Shown piece after piece: positions 16,611-25,812 of a DNA stretch of 61,146 nucleotides (position 1 is the stretch's first letter; every line of letters begins with the position of its first letter). Source of the stretch: Candidatus Pollutiaquabacter sp. (lineage in GTDB: Bacteria > Bacteroidota > Bacteroidia > AKYH767-A > 2013-40CM-41-45). The DNA lies in contig CANIAS010000009.1 of NCBI GenBank assembly GCA_947465495.1, positions 1-61,146 on the forward strand, in the 5' to 3' direction. The notes beneath the pieces were generated by a model. The model ran no database searches and was not told the origin of the DNA. It saw nothing but the letters and a program-made list of their open reading frames with translations. A program made the position numbers and the translations under genes.

Positions 16611-17351
16611 ATGAAAAAACTCCTTAGAGTAATACTACTTGTTTGCGTGCTGTCGATGCCTGGCCTTTCAATGGCGCAATTAACCATTCGATTCCCCTCC
16701 AGCGACGGATTGCCAATCACTGCAGAGTGGTATCCGGTCAGTGACGAATTACCAATTCTTTTGCTCTGCCATCAAAATGGCTATAGCCGCGGCGAATATG
16801 TCGAAACTGCTCTTAAACTCAATAAATATGGTTTCAACTGCCTGGCCATTGACCAGCGTGTTGGAGCTGAAGTAAACGGCATTCGAAATCAGACCGCCGA
16901 CTCAGCAGGTAAGCAGGGACTAAAACCATCCTTTGAAGATGCGGAGCAAGATATTACCAGCGCTATCAATTATCTCTACCAAAAATACAATAAACAAATC
17001 ATCGTCATTGGGAGCTCCTACTCCGCTTCACTCGGATTGAAGATTGCCAATGGAAATCCTAAAATACTAGCTGTAGTGGCTTTCAGTCCGGGAGAGTATT
17101 TTGCAGACAAAGATTTTTTAAAGAAAGGAATGGTCGGGTTTTCAAAACCTTTGCTGACCATTTCCTCCCGCGACGAATCCGATGCCGTTAAACAGCTTAC
17201 AGAAAAAACCAATTCTGTGCTCCGCATTCAATACATCCCGAGTGATGCCGGTGAGCATGGATCAAAAGTGCTTTGGTCTGACTATCAAGGTCACGAAGAG
17301 TATTGGGTAGTACTCATGAATTTCCTCGACAAATTACGCTTCCTTGACTAA
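16611..17351 (+). CDS. Exported alpha/beta hydrolase
   Basis: About 246 residues. The start at 16611 gives a signal peptide (MKKLLRVILLVCVLSMPGLS) and lies just after a -7 element. The mature part is a dienelactone-hydrolase/prolyl-oligopeptidase-like alpha/beta hydrolase: LLCHQNGYSRGEY carries the oxyanion region, GSSYSASLGL the nucleophile elbow (G-x-S-x-S), SSRDESDA the likely acid, and GEHGSKVLW the His. The elbow ends in Ser instead of Gly. Substrate is unknown; esterase or peptidase activity on the periplasmic side is plausible. The barrel gene follows 25 bases later. Confidence 0.8.
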   Translation: MKKLLRVILLVCVLSMPGLSMAQLTIRFPSSDGLPITAEWYPVSDELPILLLCHQNGYSRGEYVETALKLNKYGFNCLAIDQRVGAEVNGIRNQTADSAGKQGLKPSFEDAEQDITSAINYLYQKYNKQIIVIGSSYSASLGLKIANGNPKILAVVAFSPGEYFADKDFLKKGMVGFSKPLLTISSRDESDAVKQLTEKTNSVLRIQYIPSDAGEHGSKVLWSDYQGHEEYWVVLMNFLDKLRFLD

Positions 17352-17376
17352 GTGTTATTAATCATCTTGCGCAAAC

Positions 17377-18117
17377 GTGATTCAATCTAACGGCCGGATA
17401 CCTCAGCACAACCTCTTAACCTTCCTTGTACTTTTCTGGTCGATTGCAGCAGTCGCTCAAAGTAAAACTACCAGCGTCGGGCTAGCCTACCGACCCATCT
17501 TTCCACTAAATTTCATTGGCACTGGCGAAGAAACACAAATAGTGGACGATGTCAATTTCACCACCGGACTACAGCACGGATTCAGCGGTGGCATGATCAT
17601 TCGCCGTGGCTTCACCGATCAGCTGGCATTGGAAGTCGGCATCAACTACGTTAAACGAAATTACACGCTTTCTATTACGGATAGCTCAACCATCATCGAG
17701 GACCAATTCCGGATTATCGGATACGAAATTCCAGTGTCAATATTAGCGCTGATACAGTTGGGTGAAGCTGTTTACATGAACGCATCCCTTGGCGCTGGTT
17801 TGGATGCAGCTGCCAGCAGCGTACGAACCGCCGGAGCAGAATTCGAACAAATCGCCATCAAAAAACACACGGTCAATCCAGCACTCAACGCCAATGTAGG
17901 ATGGGAATACCGAACACCAAGCTCTGGCAGCATTTACCTAGGAGCTACCTATCACCGACCCATTGCGGAAATCTATTCCAATAGCGTGCTTTACCGTAAA
18001 AACGGCAACGACGTAATCGCTCGCAATCAGCTTTCAGGAAGTTACTTAACCGTAGACCTCCGCTATTATTTTGCAGCAGAGAAGGATCCTAAGAAAAAGA
18101 AAAAGACTCGCGAATAA
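17377..18117 (+). CDS. Small outer-membrane beta-barrel protein
   Basis: About 246 residues with a signal peptide (FLVLFWSIAAVAQ) and alternating hydrophobic strands typical of an eight-strand-class barrel: SVGLAYRPIF, LALEVGINYVKRNYTL, AVYMNASLGAGLDAA, ALNANVGWEYRT, GSIYLGATYHRP, then SYLTVDLRYYFA. It ends with a Lys-rich tail (PKKKKKTRE), which is unusual for a barrel and would hang in the periplasm. The start is a GTG. The family is PF13568-like (outer membrane protein beta-barrel); the function is unknown. It may be cotranscribed with the hydrolase. Confidence 0.75.
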   Translation: MIQSNGRIPQHNLLTFLVLFWSIAAVAQSKTTSVGLAYRPIFPLNFIGTGEETQIVDDVNFTTGLQHGFSGGMIIRRGFTDQLALEVGINYVKRNYTLSITDSSTIIEDQFRIIGYEIPVSILALIQLGEAVYMNASLGAGLDAAASSVRTAGAEFEQIAIKKHTVNPALNANVGWEYRTPSSGSIYLGATYHRPIAEIYSNSVLYRKNGNDVIARNQLSGSYLTVDLRYYFAAEKDPKKKKKTRE

Positions 18118-18147
18118 GTGAGTGCTATATTAAATTATAGAGTCAAA

Positions 18148-20418
18148 TTATTGTTTTATGACAGATCTCACCTGCTTACCAGCAGTGGTTGTGACCGATA
18201 ATTGATAAACACCTGCCGTTAATTCATTCAACTCAAAATCATAGGAATGCTTACCAACTGAAGTACGATCCAACGATTTCAAAACTCGAACCGTTTGTCC
18301 GGATGCTGAAAGCAGTTCAATTCTGAGATACGATTCCACCGGTACCATTATATTCACTTGTATCCGACCTAAAGTAGGGTTTGGAAAAACACTAATGCCT
18401 GATAAATCGAACAGGGATGAAATACCGGTATTAATGGCCACCACAGGAATTCTAGCCACATAGGGCAAGCAATTAAATGCCGTAGCGGTAAGTTCCAACG
18501 TGTCACCTACGAAGAGTTGTCCATAATTAAACGAAGCGCTACCGGCGAGAGATGTAGCGGTGGCTACAATAGAATCGCGAAGGGTAAGGCAAAGCATAGC
18601 ACTATCGCGAGATACAGTTGCAAGAAAACCAGTGGATGTAACATCTAACTCCAATGGATGTGTTACTAGTAGTTCGGCTGGCGAAGCGGTACGGACATGA
18701 AGGGAAGGATCACCGAAACACGTCCAAGTGTCGGTCATCTCCACACCTGCTGAACCATACTGGTCAATCATGTGCATGCAACCATTTACGGACAACCCTC
18801 CAAAGGTTCGTTGAATATTGGCCGGATAGGATTCCACCAATAGATCTACCATTTCATCTTGACCATCCATAGGTGGATCCCAGGATTGATTGATGGTAGA
18901 CATCAATGTGGCTACTGCACCGGTAGGAGCGCCAGTACTATCGGTAGCGCGCAGCAATCCCTCTGCGAGGCAATGGGTATTTACGAAATTACCATTCACA
19001 CACGCCACGGACCAGAAGAAAGGCAATCGATTGCCGTTTGTCAATTGCTGAAGGTTATATAAATTGAATCCGGTGGTTCCGCAACCAGTTGTACTTCCAT
19101 GTCCTGTATAAGTGATCAAACCACGTCCATCATTAATAGCATGTACAAGGTCGAGAGCTGTAGGATTGCCCGAGGAATCGGCTCCACCTTGGGAACCATC
19201 GTACAGTTCATCGACTAGAGAATACTGATAGTTCATTAAATCTTGACGCATCAATCGAGCGTGTTCAAAATCAAATTCATTATCATCACCGGGTCCTTGA
19301 TTGGAGGCAACACAAATACCTTTTGAAAACCAATCATCCGTGATGACTGGAGAGCGCTCGTAATTGACCGACCGTATAATTTGTGTAGCAAGCTCTGCGG
19401 AATCATTGGCAGAAAATCTGCCGACAAAAACTTCAGCATAAGCATCGTTTCCTAAGATATAGCCATAGGAAGGATCCGAATCACCATTCGAGGAGTTGTA
19501 CGGTGGAATCTGTGCACCATCACCCACTAATAATAAAAAAGTCAGACCATACGTCAAGTAATAATTTTCCACATAGGCTTTAATCTGAGAGGGAGAATGA
19601 CCAACCGTGTTGATATCAACCACCTCTGTGAATTGGCCACATTTATTTTTCCAGGAGATGAACGGACGTAACTGATCGATGAACATGCTATCGGAGAGCA
19701 CAAGCATACGTCCCTGATCAATCAGCGGTGTGTAATTGAACGAATTGTAATTGACAAAATGATTGGCATAAATCGGTGCAAATGCAGCATCTATCACCGG
19801 CAAAGATTGACGGTGTTGTACTACGGAAGATCGGAGCGGCTTAACCTTGACCGTCATGGCGAAATAGACCCGTAGGGTGCGAGTCACGGGATTGTAATGA
19901 AATGGATGAACAACAACCGTTTGACCAGAGAAGTCGCGCAAGACATAAGGCTCACGCAAATAAGCCATGGCAGCTGGAAAGAACTCATCGCGCGAATACC
20001 AAGGGCCGTCAAACGATTTGATCGATGCAGGATTCTGATTACGGTATAGATTCCCTTTGGATGGCGCTATGTCGATGTCTTGATAATCACGGTAGGAAGA
20101 AGAAAGAATTTCCACTTGCATTGGAACTCCATCAGGGATAATTACTGAAGCTGCCATTTTGGGCAGATCTGGAGAACCGCTTTCCAGCATTGCTGAACAA
20201 CCTGGAGCGCTGACGCTCACCCTGGAATTTTCTCCTTCAGTGGACCTCAGTTCAAATCCTTCTACTCGAAAAAATAAGACCGTTTCGGAGGAAGTTTGAC
20301 TGACCGTAGTACAGGTGGCAGGGACAGAAATTTCGGATGAAATCCCCCGCCATGAGGTAGCTGCCTGCGACGTTACTTGAGCAATAAAAAGACAAACTAA
20401 TAAATACGAATAGCGCAT
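18148..20418 (-). CDS. Gingipain-type C25 cysteine protease with T9SS sorting domain
   Basis: A 756-residue exported protease. Signal peptide about 1-19; a propeptide and N-terminal domain lead to the C25 catalytic core with GDGAQIPPYN (299-308). Catalytic His440 is in TGHGS and Cys473 in VACVNGNF. After a short Ig-like domain the C-terminus is a T9SS type A sorting domain: ISVFPNPTLGRIQVN near 680, then LLSASGQTVR and AGVYQLSVTT to the end. Gingipains and PorU belong to this family; at 756 residues with its own tail this looks like a secreted protease, not the PorU sortase. It would be exported through T9SS and anchored on or released from the surface. Confidence 0.9.
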   Translation of the reverse strand: MRYSYLLVCLFIAQVTSQAATSWRGISSEISVPATCTTVSQTSSETVLFFRVEGFELRSTEGENSRVSVSAPGCSAMLESGSPDLPKMAASVIIPDGVPMQVEILSSSYRDYQDIDIAPSKGNLYRNQNPASIKSFDGPWYSRDEFFPAAMAYLREPYVLRDFSGQTVVVHPFHYNPVTRTLRVYFAMTVKVKPLRSSVVQHRQSLPVIDAAFAPIYANHFVNYNSFNYTPLIDQGRMLVLSDSMFIDQLRPFISWKNKCGQFTEVVDINTVGHSPSQIKAYVENYYLTYGLTFLLLVGDGAQIPPYNSSNGDSDPSYGYILGNDAYAEVFVGRFSANDSAELATQIIRSVNYERSPVITDDWFSKGICVASNQGPGDDNEFDFEHARLMRQDLMNYQYSLVDELYDGSQGGADSSGNPTALDLVHAINDGRGLITYTGHGSTTGCGTTGFNLYNLQQLTNGNRLPFFWSVACVNGNFVNTHCLAEGLLRATDSTGAPTGAVATLMSTINQSWDPPMDGQDEMVDLLVESYPANIQRTFGGLSVNGCMHMIDQYGSAGVEMTDTWTCFGDPSLHVRTASPAELLVTHPLELDVTSTGFLATVSRDSAMLCLTLRDSIVATATSLAGSASFNYGQLFVGDTLELTATAFNCLPYVARIPVVAINTGISSLFDLSGISVFPNPTLGRIQVNIMVPVESYLRIELLSASGQTVRVLKSLDRTSVGKHSYDFELNELTAGVYQLSVTTTAGKQVRSVIKQ

Positions 20419-20491
20419 GCGAGGATCGAATATACCTTTACAAGATATTGATATTAAGGGAGCTTTAAAAAAGGAAATTAGGGGTTGGAAA

Positions 20492-20818
20492 TTAGCTCAA
20501 TTTCGGATTCTGATGGTGCCGGTCTTTATCGCGATCTGTTTTCTTCATCAAATTTCGATTCATCGCTTCCGTAAGATCTATGCCCGTTTGATTCGCGATG
20601 CAGGTCAATACAAAGAGAACGTCGGCTAATTCATCCGCCAAGAGCGCTTCCTCGTCAGAAGACTTTTTTGACTGTTCTCCGTAGGTGCGGGCCATGATGC
20701 GAGCCACTTCCCCTACCTCTTCCATGAGAATCGCGGTGTTGGTGAGCTCATTGAAATATCGAACACCGTGGGTTTTAATCCACCTGTCAACAGTAGACTG
20801 AAGTTCTTGAAGTTGCAT
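20492..20818 (-). CDS. MazG-like nucleotide pyrophosphohydrolase
   Basis: A 108-residue all-alpha NTP pyrophosphohydrolase. The metal-binding signature is EEVGEVARIM followed by DELADVLFVL, matching the EExxE-12-28-ExxD pattern. It is a single-domain MazG-like/dUTPase-like protein that hydrolyses nucleoside triphosphates to the monophosphate and PPi; the preferred nucleotide is unknown. It is the last gene of the rsgA-dtd-mazG unit, starting 12 bases after dtd. The C-terminus is charged (KKTDRDKDRHHQN). Confidence 0.85.
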   Translation of the reverse strand: MQLQELQSTVDRWIKTHGVRYFNELTNTAILMEEVGEVARIMARTYGEQSKKSSDEEALLADELADVLFVLTCIANQTGIDLTEAMNRNLMKKTDRDKDRHHQNPKLS

Positions 20819-20830
20819 AGTACGTATTAT

Positions 20831-21283
20831 TTACTCTTTGTTTTTTGAATCCATCCAAATAGTGACAGGACCATCGTTAATCAATTCCACCTTCATATCA
20901 GCACCAAACTCTCCAGTCAGCACTGCGGCGCCCGATTCAGTGCTCAGTTGCTGAACAAATTTATGGTACAATGGAATTGCTGTTTCAGGACGAGCTGCTT
21001 GTATATACGAAGGTCGATTCCCTTTTTTAGTAGAAGCATGTAACGTGAACTGACTGACAACGAGCAATGCTCCACCAACTTCTACCAGCGATTTATTCAT
21101 TACGCCAGCTTCGTCAGGAAAAATGCGCAAGCGACAAATCTTTCCTGCCAACCAATCAATGTCTGAGTCATTATCCGAATCTTCGATACCCACCAAGACT
21201 AGGATACCTGTTCCGATAGCGGATTTTATTTGTCCGTTGATGGTAACAGATGCTTGAGAAACACGTTGGAGCAAAGTGCGCAT
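20831..21283 (-). CDS. dtd: D-aminoacyl-tRNA deacylase
   Basis: A 150-residue DTD that removes D-amino acids from mischarged tRNA. The two active-site motifs are SQFTLHA and NDGPVTIW. Start at 21283 gives the canonical N-terminus (MRTLLQRVSQASVTI). It lies between rsgA (39 bases upstream) and the MazG-like gene, all on the minus strand. Confidence 0.97.
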   Translation of the reverse strand: MRTLLQRVSQASVTINGQIKSAIGTGILVLVGIEDSDNDSDIDWLAGKICRLRIFPDEAGVMNKSLVEVGGALLVVSQFTLHASTKKGNRPSYIQAARPETAIPLYHKFVQQLSTESGAAVLTGEFGADMKVELINDGPVTIWMDSKNKE

Positions 21284-21322
21284 AGCCGTTGAAATTTGAA
21301 CGGTAGGTTTACATTCAAAAAC

Positions 21323-22243
21323 TTATTTAAACATATCCTCCCCATACAAGATACTCAAATAACTCCCATACCGACTTTCAGCAATTTCACCGGCTTCGAC
21401 AGCCGGTTTCACAGCGCAATCCTGTTCATGATCATGCAAACAGTTGTTGAATTTACATCCTTTGCTTGTAGCAAAGATCTCCGGAAAAAAATGAGACACT
21501 TCATATTTATCAAAATCAATGGTTCCAAATTCGCGGATGCCAGGAGTGTCAATAATATAACCACCCTGAGGAAGTGGATGCATTTCCGCGAAGGTCGTGG
21601 TATGTGTTCCTTTCATATGCTGCGCCGAAAGCACCGATGTTTTCACATCCAATCCTGGGATCAGCGCATTGATTAGAGAAGATTTTCCAACACCACTGTG
21701 GCCTGAAAAAAGACTGACCTGCCCTTGTAAAACGGAGGCCAGTTCTTCCACACCAGCTTTACTAATGGTTGAAACCGGATGAATGGTGTAGCCAATGGAT
21801 GAATAAATTTCACTCACCTCGTCCACCCATCGCCAAATAGCATCATCGTATAAATCACATTTGTTCCAAATAATTCCGGCGGGGATAGAATAGGCTTCTG
21901 CAGTAGCCAGAAAACGGTCAACAAATCCCAGGGAGGTTTTTGGAAAGACTGGTGTAGCCACGACGAATGCACGATCGATGTTGGCTGCGATGATCTGGAC
22001 CTGTCGGGAAAGTTTGACCGATTTACGGATGATGTAATTCTTACGTTCATGAATAGCGGTAATATTGCCTACATCTTCGCCTTGATTATAATCCACGTCT
22101 ACAACATCGCCAACAGCCAGCGGATTGGTTGCTTCGAATCCCTTTAGTCGCAGATTCCCGCGGATACGGCACAACTGCACGGATCCATTTTCCTCCCGGA
22201 CCAGGTAGAGACTACCGGTGGATTTGATGACAACACCCTTCAC
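21323..22243 (-). CDS. rsgA: Ribosome small-subunit-dependent GTPase RsgA
   Basis: A 306-residue circularly permuted GTPase for late 30S assembly. The N-terminal OB-fold is followed by the G4-G5-G1-G3 order: NKCDLYDD (G4), then FSGHSGVGKSSL (G1), DTPGIREFG (G3), and a C-terminal zinc finger with CKFNNCLHDHEQDC. The start is just downstream of the divergent gldA promoter region. It heads an operon with dtd and the MazG-like gene. Confidence 0.97.
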   Translation of the reverse strand: MKGVVIKSTGSLYLVREENGSVQLCRIRGNLRLKGFEATNPLAVGDVVDVDYNQGEDVGNITAIHERKNYIIRKSVKLSRQVQIIAANIDRAFVVATPVFPKTSLGFVDRFLATAEAYSIPAGIIWNKCDLYDDAIWRWVDEVSEIYSSIGYTIHPVSTISKAGVEELASVLQGQVSLFSGHSGVGKSSLINALIPGLDVKTSVLSAQHMKGTHTTTFAEMHPLPQGGYIIDTPGIREFGTIDFDKYEVSHFFPEIFATSKGCKFNNCLHDHEQDCAVKPAVEAGEIAESRYGSYLSILYGEDMFK

Positions 22244-22275
22244 GATTTAAAGGTACGGCAAAATCGATAAATCCT

Positions 22276-22283
22276 TAACTTTG
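22276..22283 (+). promoter_or_regulatory. -7 element of the gldA gene
   Basis: TAACTTTG matches TAnnTTTG, 82 bases before the preferred ATG at 22365. An in-frame TTG (22281) overlaps it and is therefore an unlikely start. Confidence 0.45.
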
Positions 22284-22364
22284 CAGGCACAGGCTGCTGT
22301 TGGCAACGTCGAAGTAAACACTTGCCATAGAGCCTCCAGAGTTTCAATCCTCACACCCCCAAAC

Positions 22365-23276
22365 ATGTCCATTTCTGTTCAACAGGTCACCAAGAATTAC
22401 GGGCAACAGAAGGCTTTAGACCAGGTCTCCTTTGAAGTTGGTGCTGGTCAAGTAGTTGGATTTCTAGGACCCAATGGTGCGGGCAAATCCACGATGATGA
22501 AAATCATTACGTGTTTCATCCCCCAATCTGAAGGCAAGGTGAGCGTTTGCGGTTTTGATGTGGAGAAGGAATCTATAGAAGTACGCAAACACGTCGGCTA
22601 TTTACCTGAGCACAATCCGTTGTACCTTGAAATGTATGTGCGGGAATACCTGGACTTCATCGCCGGCCTACACTCCATCCGTGGAAACAGAACCGGTCGC
22701 ATTGACGAGATGATTGAAGCGACTGGACTTACCATCGAACAACACAAGAAAATTGGCGCACTATCGAAAGGTTACCGACAACGGGTAGGTCTTGCGCAAG
22801 CTTTGATTCACGACCCCACTGTGTTGATCCTCGATGAACCTACCACGGGATTAGACCCTAATCAATTGGTGGAAATCCGAGCACTCATACGCAACATTGG
22901 AAAAGAAAAAACAGTGTTGCTATCCACACACATTATGCAGGAAGTGGAAGCTATTTGCGACCGGGTGATAATCATCAACAAGGGCCAAATTGTAGCTGAT
23001 GATGCTACTGCCATACTGCAGCAGAAGACCGCTGGAGAAGCAAGGATCACCGTCGAATTCGATCGTGAAATATCCAAGCAGACACTCCAGAATATCCCAG
23101 GTGTCAAAAACGTTTCAAAGGGCATGGGTACCACCTGGCAATTAACAGCTAGCACCAAGGAAGATATCCGTCCAGCTGTATTTAAATTTGCTGTCGAGCA
23201 TCAACTCACGGTATTATCCCTATCGAAGGAAGCCCATTCCTTGGAAAACATTTTCCAACAACTCACCAAATCGTGA
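22365..23276 (+). CDS. gldA: Gliding motility ABC transporter ATP-binding protein GldA
   Basis: A 303-residue ABC ATPase closely matching GldA, the nucleotide-binding subunit of the GldAFG transporter needed for gliding in some Bacteroidota. Walker A is GPNGAGKST, the signature region LSKGYRQRVGLAQAL, Walker B ILDEPTTGLDP, and the H-loop His is in LLSTHIMQEVE. GldA-typical stretches include KNYGQQKALDQVS, IGYLPEHNPLYL-like YLPEHNPLYLEMYVREYL and SLENIFQQLT. GldF and GldG (the membrane partners) are not adjacent. The stop overlaps the next gene by 4 bases (GTGA), so the two are coupled. The start at 22365 matches the family N-terminus (MSISVQQVTKNYG). Confidence 0.9.
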   Translation: MSISVQQVTKNYGQQKALDQVSFEVGAGQVVGFLGPNGAGKSTMMKIITCFIPQSEGKVSVCGFDVEKESIEVRKHVGYLPEHNPLYLEMYVREYLDFIAGLHSIRGNRTGRIDEMIEATGLTIEQHKKIGALSKGYRQRVGLAQALIHDPTVLILDEPTTGLDPNQLVEIRALIRNIGKEKTVLLSTHIMQEVEAICDRVIIINKGQIVADDATAILQQKTAGEARITVEFDREISKQTLQNIPGVKNVSKGMGTTWQLTASTKEDIRPAVFKFAVEHQLTVLSLSKEAHSLENIFQQLTKS

Positions 23277-24364
23277 AGCCTTACAGGCACATCATAGCAC
23301 TTACATTATTGACCTGTGCGTCCGTATTATCCGCGAGCGCTCAGGCACTTTCTGCTTTCACGGACTATCGCGGCTACCTGATGGTCTTTGATAATGGATC
23401 CATCAACAAGCTCGAATACCTTCCTCCGGTCTCTTACAAATCCGGAAGTGCTGCGGTGGCATATATCGACAACCGCAACGACTTCAAAATATATTGCCAT
23501 GGCGTCAGCAAATTCCAACTCAACGCAGCTGACTTCAAGTACTGGGTAACTGATTATCTCGTGGCTTTCAAAGTTGGACAAGTGCTATATGTGAATGACG
23601 GTGTTGACCGAAAGACATTGTGCTATTACAATACCAGGATGGCTTTAGGTGATAGTTTGCTGGGATGGTACGATGACAGCCAATACAGTTTCAACATCTA
23701 TTACAACAAGCGAATAGCAGAATTGGAAAATTCGCTCCTGGAACCCCCAAAGTCAATGAAGGCCGGAGCCAACACTATGGCTTGGGTGAATCAATCGAAC
23801 TTCTTTAATGTCTTTTATCAAGGCAATGTGACCACGCTGGACGATATTGCTCCCATAGATTTCGCTGCAGGCCGCGACATAATGGCCTGGATTGACAATT
23901 ACGACCGTAATTTTCACATCTTTTATTACGGCGATACAGCTACTGCCGAAATCTTCCCTCCCGATTCATTCAAGGTAGGTTATGGAATTATGGCCTATGT
24001 AGACCAGCTAGGGAATTTTAATGCCTTTTACGATGGTGGAACTAGAAAATTACTTTCAGACCGACCCGACTACTTCCTCGTTTATGGAAACGTGATTGTC
24101 TACGCCTACAATAACCAGTTTAATGTTTTCTACCAGGGTAAAACATATCCGGTAGAAACGTACGTACCTCGTAGTCTTCAAATCGGAATCAATGGAGTTG
24201 CCTACATGGATCCTGGAGGTTCCCTTAAATTCTTTCAGAAGGGTCAATCCTATAAAGTGACGAATGAATACGTCAATAAATACACGTTAACCGGCGATGT
24301 TGTAAAAGTGGAAGTCGGCACCAACACCTGCCAATTTTTCTGGGAAGGTCATTTGTACGAATAG
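23273..24364 (+). CDS. Secreted repeat protein coupled to gldA
   Basis: A 363-residue exported protein, starting with a GTG that overlaps the gldA stop. After a signal peptide (about 1-24) the mature protein is built of about nine degenerate repeats of roughly 35 residues, each with a core like AWVNQSNFFNVFYQGNVTTL or AYVDQLGNFNAFYDG: an AY/AW-(V/I)-D segment, then FN-(V/I)-FY-x-G, then a short loop. This pattern suggests a beta-propeller. No known family was recognised. Translational coupling to GldA suggests, without proof, a role in the same process. Confidence 0.7.
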   Translation: MKPYRHIIALTLLTCASVLSASAQALSAFTDYRGYLMVFDNGSINKLEYLPPVSYKSGSAAVAYIDNRNDFKIYCHGVSKFQLNAADFKYWVTDYLVAFKVGQVLYVNDGVDRKTLCYYNTRMALGDSLLGWYDDSQYSFNIYYNKRIAELENSLLEPPKSMKAGANTMAWVNQSNFFNVFYQGNVTTLDDIAPIDFAAGRDIMAWIDNYDRNFHIFYYGDTATAEIFPPDSFKVGYGIMAYVDQLGNFNAFYDGGTRKLLSDRPDYFLVYGNVIVYAYNNQFNVFYQGKTYPVETYVPRSLQIGINGVAYMDPGGSLKFFQKGQSYKVTNEYVNKYTLTGDVVKVEVGTNTCQFFWEGHLYE

Positions 24365-24414
24365 ACATACTTCTTTTTCACGAGCACTGCGCTGTCAAAG
24401 GAACTATTTTTCGT

Positions 24415-24422
24415 TACCTTTG
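24415..24422 (+). promoter_or_regulatory. -7 element of metK
   Basis: TACCTTTG matches TAnnTTTG, 30 bases before the metK ATG. No riboswitch-like structure is evident in the short leader. Confidence 0.45.
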
Positions 24423-24452
24423 GCCCTCCAAAAGCCCTAAAAGCAGCTATTT

Positions 24453-25706
24453 ATGTCTTATCTATTTACTTCCGAATCCGTGTCCGAAGGACACCCGGAC
24501 AAAGTCGCGGACCAGATTTCTGACGCGTTGATTGATTACTTCCTGGCCTACGATCCTACTTCGAAAGTCGCTTGTGAAACCTTAGTAACAACCGGACAGG
24601 TGGTACTGGCTGGTGAGGTGAAATCAAAAGCTTATCTCGATGTTCAGGAAATCGCCCGCGAGGTAATTCGTCGCATTGGTTATACCAAGGCCGAATACAT
24701 GTTCGAAGCTAATTCATGCGGCATCTTCTCCGCCATACACGAACAATCTGCCGATATTAACCAAGGCGTCGAAAAAAAGGATCCGTGGAAACAAGGCGCC
24801 GGCGACCAAGGAATGATGTTCGGTTATGCTTCTCGCGAGACCGATACCTACATGCCACTTCCGCTCGAATTGGCTCACCTCCTGCTCCGCGAATTAGCCG
24901 CTATTCGCCGCGAAGGAAAGACCATGAAGTATCTACGCCCTGATGCCAAAAGTCAGGTAACCATTGAATACAACGACCATCACCAGCCGGTCAGAATTGA
25001 TGCGATTGTTATTTCGACCCAGCACGATGATTTCGCGTCAGAGAAAGAAATGGCGAAGAAAATCGATGCAGACGTTAAAAAGATTCTGGTTCCGCGCGTT
25101 ATGAAAAAATTGCCTAAGCGCGTACAGGCTCTCTTCAACAACGATATCAAGTACCATGTAAACCCTACCGGTAAATTCGTTATTGGCGGACCACACGGGG
25201 ACACAGGACTAACCGGACGCAAAATCATCGTTGACACCTACGGTGGAAAAGGTGCTCACGGCGGAGGTGCTTTCTCTGGAAAAGACCCATCTAAAGTTGA
25301 CCGCTCTGCTGCATACGCTACCCGTCACATTGCCAAGAACATGGTGGCTTCCGGCCTTTGCGATGAAGCACTGGTTCAAGTTGCCTACGCTATCGGCGTG
25401 GCCCAGCCTGTAGGCTTATATGTTAACACTTATGGCACTTCCAAAGTGGACATGAGCGATGGCGAAATCGCACGTGAACTGGAAAAAATCTTTGACATGC
25501 GTCCGTATGCCATTGAAAAACGTTTCCGCTTACGCACGCCGATCTATCTTGAAACTGCAGCCTACGGACACATGGGACGAAAACCTGTGGTAGTTACCAA
25601 AACCTTCAACAAAGGCAAAGCGAACGAAAAGACCGTAAAAGTAGAATTGTTCCCTTGGGAGAAACTCGACTACGTGAACAAAATCAAACGCGCGTTTTCA
25701 ATTTAA
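24453..25706 (+). CDS. metK: S-adenosylmethionine synthetase
   Basis: A 417-residue methionine adenosyltransferase that makes SAM from methionine and ATP. Signature motifs are [18 protein letters not shown] (11-28), the [12 protein letters not shown] loop, [14 protein letters not shown], and the glycine-rich [19 protein letters not shown]. The length is slightly above the E. coli enzyme because of small insertions. It has its own -7 element and a strong terminator, so it is probably monocistronic. Confidence 0.98.
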   Translation: MSYLFTSESVSEGHPDKVADQISDALIDYFLAYDPTSKVACETLVTTGQVVLAGEVKSKAYLDVQEIAREVIRRIGYTKAEYMFEANSCGIFSAIHEQSADINQGVEKKDPWKQGAGDQGMMFGYASRETDTYMPLPLELAHLLLRELAAIRREGKTMKYLRPDAKSQVTIEYNDHHQPVRIDAIVISTQHDDFASEKEMAKKIDADVKKILVPRVMKKLPKRVQALFNNDIKYHVNPTGKFVIGGPHGDTGLTGRKIIVDTYGGKGAHGGGAFSGKDPSKVDRSAAYATRHIAKNMVASGLCDEALVQVAYAIGVAQPVGLYVNTYGTSKVDMSDGEIARELEKIFDMRPYAIEKRFRLRTPIYLETAAYGHMGRKPVVVTKTFNKGKANEKTVKVELFPWEKLDYVNKIKRAFSI

Positions 25707-25724
25707 TGTAACATCCTATTATAC

Positions 25725-25763
25725 AAAGAGACTGTCTCAACTATGGGGCAGTCTCTTTTTTTT
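25725..25763 (+). terminator. Terminator of metK
   Basis: The 10-bp stem AAAGAGACTG/CAGTCTCTTT with a 14-base loop is followed by a run of T's. It separates metK from the convergent DUF58 gene. Confidence 0.88.
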
Positions 25764-25812
25764 CTAAGTATTGACGTGTTTTCACGCGAAGTGAAAGGAG
25801 CGTCGCATGACT

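Noticed and set aside
24364-24452. SAM riboswitch upstream of metK
   Set aside because: The 88-base gap holds a promoter box but no recognisable SAM-I or SAM-II core, and the leader after the -7 box is only about 30 bases.
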